This document shows positions 20,101-27,250 of a stretch of DNA of 29,206 nt, in pieces (within the stretch, counting starts at the first letter, position 1; each line of letters begins with the position of its first letter). The stretch lies in the IMG/VR virus record IMGVR_UViG_3300032304_000490, positions 1-29,206 of that record; one strand, given 5' to 3'. Origin of the DNA: a virus. Under the pieces are notes generated by a model. It saw only the letters and a list, made by a program, of their open reading frames with translations, was not told the DNA's origin and did no database searches. The position numbers and the translations under genes are program-made.

Positions 20101-23080
20101 CATTTTTAAATCTTGGTAAGTTTGTGCTATCGAGAATGGTCAAGTCTTGTTTGTTTACAGCATCTTGTTCTAGTAACGACAATGATGTGTAATACTCTAA
20201 ATTCTCAACTCTTTTTTCAATCGTACCAATGTCTCGCATTGTGTAACGGCGATTATTAATATACTCAACAGAGATATCTGAAGTGTTTGCAACATAAGCA
20301 GGTTCTGTTAAAATATAAAGATTCATTGCATCATCTTTATTTTTTGCTTGAACAGGTACTAATGAAGGTGTTCCTTGAATAACATCAAATGTTCTATTCT
20401 TATTAAGAACAACAGTATCAACTCTTGGTAAATAATAAGAGTAATCAAGGAGTATATCAGAACCATTTTCTGGTATTTTTGGACCAGTAGTTGAAGAGTC
20501 AACATCAAATGTTGTTGTTACAGTTGATGAATCTAATGCGTTTGTAGCATTTTTTCTAATTGGTCTAAAGTCTAAACAATCTCTTAACTTATATTCTGTT
20601 CCAGTAGTTGGTGAATTAAATGTTGGTATAGAACCATATGTTGGATAAGAATCTACTGAGAAGAATCCAGCACCGGATGAAGAATATCTGTTATATCTTA
20701 CAACTAATGGACCATTTGGTGCAGAGTAACCAGATTTTAATTTAATTGAAGAGTGGTCATAGTATGAGTTTTTCTGACCATCATCTAATGTGTACCTTGA
20801 AGTTACATCGGTATAACCAGTGTTTGAAACGGCAGCACCATTAAAATCATAAACTGAAATTAATTCAACAACATCTGAAACATATAAAGACTGTTCAGTA
20901 CCTGGTGTTTTAACAACATTATTCGCTTGAATTGTTGTTTGACTTGTCGTTGCATTTGCATAAACAATTACACCATTCGTGTTGATTGATTCACCACCAG
21001 ATGTTTGAATTGTTGCATTTGCCGAAACTAATGTTTTTGTTTTTGCCGGACTACCAGATGCCAATGTGTAATTAATAGTTGCAATAATATTTGCAGTCAT
21101 ATTGTTTGCATCAACAATTGTTAATTTTCTAGTTGAAGTATTAACAGTCGTAATCTTATCGGCAGGAATAGTTTGACCTACTGCATAAGGAGAAGTACCA
21201 GCGGATGTAACAACAACTTGATAACTTTGTTGTTTTGCAGTTGTTGTATTGGCAGAATTTAATGATTCACCAGAACCAACAGACAAGGCAGGAGAATCTG
21301 AAGCCACAAAAGTTTGTGCTTCATACAATCTTCTATAAGAGAAGAAGAAATCTGAAATCGTGCTTGGTGTAATGTATTCTTGACCTAAATTGAAAATAAT
21401 AGGTTCAAAAGAAACATCAGTTAGGTAAGAATCATCGTAAGTTGATGCTGTATCTTTTGACCTTGCATCAATATCGGCAGAGTTGATTCTTGTTGTACTT
21501 GAGAATTTTGCCAATGATTCAACATCATTGAATTCGAAGTCTATTGACCAAACTGAAGTATTGTTTGGTGTTGTTATGAAATTACTTCCAAGAGTAATTA
21601 ACTGATTCGTTGCATCAAATCCCGTAATGAATTTTGGTGCTTCGGTTGAACCAGGACCAGATGTGATTCTTAGTTTGGCACCTTTGTATGCATCAGTTAC
21701 AGAGGAGAAGATTTGACCTGCCGTTGTGTTACCAATCGTAACATTACCAGAATTTGCAGACCTGATTGTTCCTGTCAATGATCCAACATCAACATCAAAC
21801 AAGAATGTTTTATATGAATAAGTTGTTGAGTTTGAAGTGTTTGAAGCAGAATCAAACGAAACAGATTTAACTCTTGCAGTACCAATTTTAGTATTGGTGA
21901 TAGATGCAGTAGAAGTTAAATTGATAGATGCATTTGGAACACAATGTAAATCAACAGTAGTTAAATCATTGATTGGCCAAGTACCATAGTGACCAGTTGT
22001 ATAAATGAAATTACCATAGTCAACAGAAACATCTTTGTTTTGAATCGCTTCAGTTGTTCTTGGTTTAGGAATAGTTAATGTTGTTGGTGCAATTGTTTCA
22101 TACTCATAACCAAACACATATGCTTTTCCTGGTGACAAAATAACATCCATGTTTGCTGTGTTGGATGAATTTGTTTGTAGAGATAAAGTAAATGGGCGAA
22201 CTGTGTAGTTACCAGATTCGTCATAAGTTCTTCTAGCAAAAGTATCTTCCAATACTGAATAAATTGGATATCTGTTGCTTCTTGTCAACACACCATTTTC
22301 TACTCTTGCCAATTCAATAAATTGAGTTGTGTCAATAGAAGCAAGTGTTCTTGTTGCGAGTGTTAAATCAATTTTAAATCTATCACCACCTGGTGCTTGA
22401 TAGTTCGAAGCATCTTGTGCTGGGTCAAGTAGTGATGTATCAGAAGAAGATTTGACAATACTTTCGGTAATTTCAAAACCAATTCTTGCATTTGCAGTTG
22501 TGCTAGAATATTTTGATGTAGCGATAGTTTGTTGGTCATTTTTAACAAAGAAACCATCGTAGTAATATACACCTTCGGTAACAGAAAAAATCTGACCTGT
22601 GCCTACACCAGATGTAGAAATGTTAGCGAATGCTGGAGATGTTTCATAGGTAAGAATTGTATCACCAGAAACAAATGCATCACCATATAATTGTTTAACT
22701 AAAAGAGTTTTTGGTTCACCAGTACCTGAATCAGCATCATATACTTTAATTACTTCTGCTCTTTTTGTTGGTATTTGTAAATTATCAACAATTGTTGCAC
22801 CCACAAAATTATCGGTGTTAACAGTTGTTCCACTATAAGTGGAATCTAATTTAAGGTAAGTAGCATCTTGAAGATATGTTGTACCACCGGTTACTACTGA
22901 ACCATTTTTGAAAATGTGGTTACCAAATCTTTCAACTTGTTTTTGTAGGATTGATTGTGCTTGAGTTAATTCACGAGCTTGAACAGCATATCCAGGTTTG
23001 AATAATACACGAAGAAATTTCTTATCTTCATTGTAATCATCATAATATGGATTCACATTAAAATTGGTATTGATACTCAT
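17114..23080 (-). CDS. Giant baseplate/tail structural protein with DUF4815
   Basis: 1988 residues, by far the largest protein here. The N-terminus (NPYYDDYNEDKKFLRVLFKP, then GYAVQARELTQAQSILQKQ and ERFGNHIFKNG) is the hallmark of DUF4815 virion proteins found after gp8 in marine T4-like phages, in the place of T4 gp9/gp10. A conserved helical segment (DIGTIEKRVENLEYYTSLSL) lies near residue 950. Around residue 1490 comes WWDPLAQTFLIAPGQYSQGI, then GEHAFVLLSNSNGYEAYVGE, resembling the conserved C-terminal half of the family. Two GxGY repeats (GSGYANSADVTVSF and GGSGYTTSPTVTITPGSGGG) sit near residues 1770-1840. The start has a strong Shine-Dalgarno (AGAGGA). Probably a large peripheral baseplate component that holds fibres; the exact role is not known from sequence. 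Confidence 0.8.
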   Translation of the reverse strand: MSINTNFNVNPYYDDYNEDKKFLRVLFKPGYAVQARELTQAQSILQKQVERFGNHIFKNGSVVTGGTTYLQDATYLKLDSTYSGTTVNTDNFVGATIVDNLQIPTKRAEVIKVYDADSGTGEPKTLLVKQLYGDAFVSGDTILTYETSPAFANISTSGVGTGQIFSVTEGVYYYDGFFVKNDQQTIATSKYSSTTANARIGFEITESIVKSSSDTSLLDPAQDASNYQAPGGDRFKIDLTLATRTLASIDTTQFIELARVENGVLTRSNRYPIYSVLEDTFARRTYDESGNYTVRPFTLSLQTNSSNTANMDVILSPGKAYVFGYEYETIAPTTLTIPKPRTTEAIQNKDVSVDYGNFIYTTGHYGTWPINDLTTVDLHCVPNASINLTSTASITNTKIGTARVKSVSFDSASNTSNSTTYSYKTFLFDVDVGSLTGTIRSANSGNVTIGNTTAGQIFSSVTDAYKGAKLRITSGPGSTEAPKFITGFDATNQLITLGSNFITTPNNTSVWSIDFEFNDVESLAKFSSTTRINSADIDARSKDTASTYDDSYLTDVSFEPIIFNLGQEYITPSTISDFFFSYRRLYEAQTFVASDSPALSVGSGESLNSANTTTAKQQSYQVVVTSAGTSPYAVGQTIPADKITTVNTSTRKLTIVDANNMTANIIATINYTLASGSPAKTKTLVSANATIQTSGGESINTNGVIVYANATTSQTTIQANNVVKTPGTEQSLYVSDVVELISVYDFNGAAVSNTGYTDVTSRYTLDDGQKNSYYDHSSIKLKSGYSAPNGPLVVRYNRYSSSGAGFFSVDSYPTYGSIPTFNSPTTGTEYKLRDCLDFRPIRKNATNALDSSTVTTTFDVDSSTTGPKIPENGSDILLDYSYYLPRVDTVVLNKNRTFDVIQGTPSLVPVQAKNKDDAMNLYILTEPAYVANTSDISVEYINNRRYTMRDIGTIEKRVENLEYYTSLSLLEQDAVNKQDLTILDSTNLPRFKNGIIVDSFKGHSVADVTSIEYAGAIDPKNQELRPTFNISSRMLTFDGANSSNYLQTGPFVTVAASNTTFVNQPLASKSININPFNVVNYIGKVQLNPSSDVWVDTTKKADVLVNIGGDKDAWDLIMNGLSSAGYEYEWGNWETQWTGTSTSTQFVGSGRILEQNFQRTTTTTSTAQTRSGILSKAVPQTITQSIGDRVVDVSVIPYMRAKSVLFTATDFKPDTVLYPYFDGTSVEQYVARANKITLVSNNLGFSTKTANTETIRIFNNNTSTNNATAIVVKSSNNSVFIANLVPTSGLNLANANVIGNISGTSIRIAGYEHYSGFANAATSTSITLAFDATGANNEGYYGNTSNSNIVSIVSGTGAGQQRTISSYAAATRIATISSAWTTTPDATSVYSIGRLTTTRFGDVAGILNIPASTFRTGEKLFRLINTSTGDIPSSTTNGDASFFAQGLLQTTENTIVSTVQPVIQRTSVNDSRVTTTTSVNDVPVAGWWDPLAQTFLIAPGQYSQGIFVEKIRVCFKTKHDTSPVTLQLRPTVNGYPSSTTVYPYGSVTLTPDKVNVTDSPDLDDATKYTDFVFDTPIYMIPGEHAFVLLSNSNGYEAYVGEVGKLDLVSGLQISEQPYGGSFFQSQNGSTWSADQNLDIMFRIYRKTFSTSPTTTQFLIDKPSSNLAYDLIHTITSDVTMANTTLNYSFLSEKSIGGLTSFVTFNPKEDYTMDDGNGRRVLNPTTGNTSFILKATISTSNPDVSPILDVTRFGTIFVDNYINNLPLLNSGFLIANTGSGYANSADVTVSFTGGGGSGAVATATVVSNAITGIVVTNGGSGYTTSPTVTITPGSGGGSSASVTYNGEDKKTGGNSAVRYMTRRVTLADGFDSGDLRVYLTAYKPTGADINVYYKILSGSDSDVFDNKNYQLMTQLGNANFVSTNKKDYRELSFAPGVSSAANNSVNYTSGSTAFNSFKTFSIKIVMSGSDTTDVPRVRDLRAIALPSGA

Positions 23081-23089
23081 TTATTTCCT

Positions 23090-24703
23090 CTAGAATCTAA
23101 CCACAAGTTTGATATTTTCTGCTTGTCCATCTTCTCTTTGTGTCTTTGTAATATTTTCAACATATAAAATGTCACCAGTATAAGGTTGAAATTCGGGTGT
23201 ATTTTTAGAAATAATAATTCTAGAAGCACCAGAAGTTACACCAACTAGTGGTAAACCGATTGTAGCCGTTCCTCTAACCTTAGACAACTTAACTTCATTC
23301 GAAGTTTGTGAATTAAGATAACCGTAAAAATTTGCATCAGTAGAAGAGTTTCCCTGATACACATATTCATCTAATGTATAACTTGCACCAGCAACCAATC
23401 CCAAGTTTGTAGTCTGTGAGATTACAGAATTAGCGGTTGTTTGCGTTACACTAGAAGTATTGCCATATTTATGCGGATTGGCCAAGAGTCCATACTGTCT
23501 GAACGATGTATTTGCGGAAATTAATCCACCCTCAGTAGTATCTATCTCACCAATCCTGACTGCCGCCATTATATTTGACGCATTTAATTCTTTTGCTGGA
23601 TTATAAGCATGCCCAAATTTTGGTGAAACAATAACTCTTGCCGTTGCACCAGTTCCAGACCCATAGATAAATGCGTTTGCTCTAGAATAACCAGTTCCAA
23701 TTGTTGTAACTGTTACTTTTGACACATTTGCGTTTGCAGAAGAAACGCCAGATATTGTGTTTGATAATGTCGCAGAAGCTGCAACACCAGTGCCATCCCC
23801 ATCAATGTAAACTCTAGTTGAAATTGTTACATTTCCTGTAGCAGCCCCACCAGCAGCAGTTGTAGTTGTTGAGAGTGTAATTATTCCCGTTGCAGTTGCA
23901 GTTGCGGTAATATAAGAACCTGTTGGAATACCTGTTCCAGAAACAGACATATTGACAAGATTTGCGATTGTTGGAATCTGAAACACACTCAGAACTCTGG
24001 CAGTATTTGCAAATTGCAATGTTGTTTGACCAGAAGTATATGCACCAACTACGATGTTTGATGCTTCTCTGTAATTTGTTCCGTTTGCAGTAACAATAAC
24101 TCGGTTCAACTCACCATCAACAACACCCGTATTATTGACATTGTAATCTAGTTGATTCGTTGAAGTTGGAGCTGGCATCCAATCAACAGTTAAAAATTTG
24201 TTTGATGGTTTAACATTATACATGTATTTCCACAAATACCCATCAGCAGTAGCAATATTACCATTTGAAGTTGTATAGTCACCAGAAGGTTCTACTGTTG
24301 AATTTGCAGATGAATTATTAGACATGCACTTATAGACATTTCTGGCAGTCGTAATAACATACATTGGTTTTAAACTCTGTGCAGAATTTGATGACAATAA
24401 AGTGTCTGCATCAATAGTATCATCATAATTTCTGTATTTTGAATTTGCAGTCCAAGTAATTTTTGGTACAACAAGTTCAACATCATTTGCAGTTACCTTT
24501 TTGCCAGCATAGATGTTATCCCAAACTTGTTTCTCCGTTGAGATAGTGTCGGTGATAGAATCTGGCGAAGCCTCGTTTGCATAAGGCACATGGTTGCCAA
24601 CAAAAATATAAAGAACGGGATCTGTGTTTCCCGAATTATACACCGCATTGCGCCAAAGCTTTGCGTTGTTGTAACCTAATTTTTTCTTTGTGATAGATGG
24701 CAT
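23090..24703 (-). CDS. 8: Baseplate wedge protein gp8
   Basis: 537-residue baseplate wedge protein of the gp8 type, a dimeric wedge component in T4. Recognisable parts are the N-terminus (MPSITKKKLGYNNAKLWRNA), the stretch VITTARNVYKCMSNN near residue 115 and ATADGYLWKYMYNVKPSNKF near residue 155, typical of gp8 in T4-like phages. It is longer than T4 gp8 (334 residues). Much of the extra length is in the middle and contains threonine/alanine-rich beta sequence plus GTGYSRANAFIYGSGTG and GTNYREASNIVVG, the repeat type seen in the neighbouring baseplate proteins. A late-promoter box lies 6 bp before the ATG and overlaps the stop of the preceding gene. The stop TAG is followed directly by the Shine-Dalgarno of the DUF4815 gene. 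Confidence 0.85.
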   Translation of the reverse strand: MPSITKKKLGYNNAKLWRNAVYNSGNTDPVLYIFVGNHVPYANEASPDSITDTISTEKQVWDNIYAGKKVTANDVELVVPKITWTANSKYRNYDDTIDADTLLSSNSAQSLKPMYVITTARNVYKCMSNNSSANSTVEPSGDYTTSNGNIATADGYLWKYMYNVKPSNKFLTVDWMPAPTSTNQLDYNVNNTGVVDGELNRVIVTANGTNYREASNIVVGAYTSGQTTLQFANTARVLSVFQIPTIANLVNMSVSGTGIPTGSYITATATATGIITLSTTTTAAGGAATGNVTISTRVYIDGDGTGVAASATLSNTISGVSSANANVSKVTVTTIGTGYSRANAFIYGSGTGATARVIVSPKFGHAYNPAKELNASNIMAAVRIGEIDTTEGGLISANTSFRQYGLLANPHKYGNTSSVTQTTANSVISQTTNLGLVAGASYTLDEYVYQGNSSTDANFYGYLNSQTSNEVKLSKVRGTATIGLPLVGVTSGASRIIISKNTPEFQPYTGDILYVENITKTQREDGQAENIKLVVRF

Positions 24704-24709
24704 AGTCTT

Positions 24710-24717
24710 TATTTATG
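24710..24717 (-). promoter_or_regulatory. T4-type late promoter box before gp8
   Basis: CATAAATA on the minus strand, matching the T4-like late consensus recognised by the phage sigma factor gp55. It overlaps the stop of the gp7-position gene and ends 6 bp before the gp8 ATG, so a transcript from it would have almost no leader. Confidence 0.55.
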
Positions 24718-27250
24718 TCAGTATAATAGCAGTTTGTGCATTTGCAGTTGTTGTAAATGCTGAAGAGACCGCAAGGTTTGTATTACTTATAATACTAGAA
24801 ACAGTTCTAATTACATTGTTTACAGAAATGTTTGAACCAATTGTCAAAATGCCTCTTGAGTTTGAAACATTAAATTTAGTATTTGAACCAATAACATAGA
24901 TTGAGTTGTTTCCAACATTTACTGTTCCTGCAATTGTATTTGAAGAAGTTGTAGAAATGGTAATTGTGTTTGCAGTAAATGATGTATCTTTATTCAAATC
25001 GGCATAGTTTACAAATCCAGCTGGATGCAATAGTTGTTTCAATATCTTTTTGTATTTTGTAAACTCTGTTGTTGAAGCGGTTACATATGCGTAATCAACA
25101 TAGTAATTTCTTCCTTGTAATTTTCTCTCTGAGGTTGACAAAATAGAATCTGAAGTTGTCCATCTTCCAGGCAATGAAATATACACATTTTCAATTACAG
25201 CGGATGCAGTTGCAGTTCCATCTCCAGAACCTGTTAAGTCTACTTGTGGAATATATTGATAACCAGAACCACCACTCACAACTTTAATTGATATGATTTG
25301 ACCAGGTTGTGTATTTCCAATGAATGGTGTAAGTGATTCACCATCACCCATCAATGCAGAGATTTGAACATTTGCACCAGTTGCGCCAGCATTTGATGAT
25401 GCAACAGTTAATGCTGGAAAATTACCTTGAGTATATCCTTGACCACCAATTAGATAGTCACCATATTTACCAACTTTTTTAGCAGTTGCAGCTGAAGTCC
25501 AATTGACATTCACATTTGCATATGTGCTGTTTGAAATTGCATTAATATATCTTGATTCATTGTTGATTATGATTCTATCACCAACTCTAATTTCTGTGCC
25601 AAATTGTGTGCCTGTACCAACAATAAATGGACTGTTGTTTATCACATTTGCAGTACCAGAAACTCTTGATGGTTGAATTTCAATTTGTGTAATTGTACCA
25701 TTTGCATTAACTGCTTTAACTGCTGCAGCTGCACCACGCCCAAATGTTCCGGATGGATTAGAACCGACAACAACTTCATCACCAACTAGATAATTTAAAC
25801 CACCATTATTGATTTTAATTCTACCAACTGAAGCAAAATCTTTAATTCCAAATGCAACACTATTTGCAGTAAATGTTGGTGAATTGGCATCTAATGTTGG
25901 AGAAATTGCAGTCGATGTATTTGAAAATAGAACAATAACATTTGATATTGGACCTAAATTTGTTAAAGTGAAATAACTCAATGCATCAGCTATAACAGTT
26001 GAAACATTCTCACCTGTTGGAATTACTGTTGCAGGAAATCCATAATCAGATGCAGAAATTAATGTGTTTGCATATGTTGAAATGGCATCGTTTGAAATTG
26101 TAAAAGTATTTTGCGATGAATTGGCAACACCAGTTGTGTCAACACCATCGACAGCAAGGTCTAAAGAAAACGGACTAATTCCAGAAACTGCAATATCGCC
26201 ATTTAGTTCAAATCCTGCGCCACCATAGTTTACAACAATACCATCAATATAACCCTCAACAATGTCATCGACTTGAGCAACAGCATCAACCGCAGCGCCA
26301 CCACCAGTAACAACTACAACATCACCAACATTATAACTTGCACCACCATTAATAACATTTATTCTGTTAACGATTGAGAAACTGTCGGCAGTTAAATTAA
26401 TTAAATTATTATCATCATCAAATATTGTTGATTGTATTTCTTCACCATTTGAAAAAGTACCAACTAATGTTTTGTCATTGATAAACAATTCATACGGGAA
26501 TCCAAGATTCAATTGGTCTGTGATAATCCTCTTTACCGCTTTTTCAACAATCGAAGTTGCACCAGAAGTTGCACCAGTAATTTGCCTATTTGTAAGTAGA
26601 GCAATATCAAAATTTGTGTATACTACCTTAATTTCTGAGTTAGCAGAAGGCGCAATTTTAAAAATTAATTTCTTAGATTCTTTGCGAATGTAATAATCGG
26701 TACTGAATGTTTTTAAAGTGCCGTTGACATAAACTTCCACTTCATCATTATTGACTTGTTGTGCTAAAGAAAAACTTGTATTGCCGGTTGCAGTATAAAC
26801 ACTTCTTACATCGGTATCAATTCTAAGAATACTATCAACTGTCCATTTACCATCAGATGCCCTAAGAATATTATTTTTAGGATAAATGACTTCTAATTCT
26901 TCCGAGAACAATAATCTGAATAATAATTTAAAAGACTTCTCTGAACCTTTAGAGAGGTATAAAGGTAAAACATTTTTGATTAGAAGTGCTTTATCTACTG
27001 CAACATCTTTTGGTAAAAATGTAGCATATGAATTGTAGAATTGTTGTTCGAATTCTTCAATCGATGAATCAACATCCGATAGATTTTTTAAATCTTTTGC
27101 TTTTGCAGTTAAATCATTTATTTGAGTGCCTTGTTTTGTTTCAAGGTACTCATAATATGCCTCTAAGAAAGTAATGAAAAGGGGATACTCTTCCCGAATG
27201 AATTCAGGAACCTGACGATTAATCAGTAGAGAGACTTTATTATCAGACAT
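24713..27250 (-). CDS. Baseplate wedge protein in the gp7 position
   Basis: 845-residue protein between gp6 and gp8, the place of gp7 in T4 (which is longer, about 1030 residues). The N-terminus (VPEFIREEYPLFITFLEAYY, then a charged helical stretch to about residue 110, including LPLYLSKGSEKSFKLLFRLL) resembles baseplate proteins of marine T4-like phages. The rest is beta-rich with at least five glycine repeats: GGASYNVGDVVVVTGGG (about 26300-26350), GGAGFELNGDIAVSG (about 26170-26240), NGGLNYLVGDEVVVG (about 25740-25830), GGQGYTQGNFPALTV (about 25350-25450) and GGSGYQYIPQVDLTG (about 25200-25290). The start ATG shares a base with the gp6 stop and has no clear Shine-Dalgarno, so translation is probably coupled. 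The gene name gp7 is inferred from position only. Confidence 0.75.
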   Translation of the reverse strand: MSDNKVSLLINRQVPEFIREEYPLFITFLEAYYEYLETKQGTQINDLTAKAKDLKNLSDVDSSIEEFEQQFYNSYATFLPKDVAVDKALLIKNVLPLYLSKGSEKSFKLLFRLLFSEELEVIYPKNNILRASDGKWTVDSILRIDTDVRSVYTATGNTSFSLAQQVNNDEVEVYVNGTLKTFSTDYYIRKESKKLIFKIAPSANSEIKVVYTNFDIALLTNRQITGATSGATSIVEKAVKRIITDQLNLGFPYELFINDKTLVGTFSNGEEIQSTIFDDDNNLINLTADSFSIVNRINVINGGASYNVGDVVVVTGGGAAVDAVAQVDDIVEGYIDGIVVNYGGAGFELNGDIAVSGISPFSLDLAVDGVDTTGVANSSQNTFTISNDAISTYANTLISASDYGFPATVIPTGENVSTVIADALSYFTLTNLGPISNVIVLFSNTSTAISPTLDANSPTFTANSVAFGIKDFASVGRIKINNGGLNYLVGDEVVVGSNPSGTFGRGAAAAVKAVNANGTITQIEIQPSRVSGTANVINNSPFIVGTGTQFGTEIRVGDRIIINNESRYINAISNSTYANVNVNWTSAATAKKVGKYGDYLIGGQGYTQGNFPALTVASSNAGATGANVQISALMGDGESLTPFIGNTQPGQIISIKVVSGGSGYQYIPQVDLTGSGDGTATASAVIENVYISLPGRWTTSDSILSTSERKLQGRNYYVDYAYVTASTTEFTKYKKILKQLLHPAGFVNYADLNKDTSFTANTITISTTSSNTIAGTVNVGNNSIYVIGSNTKFNVSNSRGILTIGSNISVNNVIRTVSSIISNTNLAVSSAFTTTANAQTAIILT

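Noticed and set aside
23466-23473. CATAAATA box inside gp8
   Set aside because: Lies in mid-gene, encoding HKY, with no start codon in reach downstream. Taken as a chance match.
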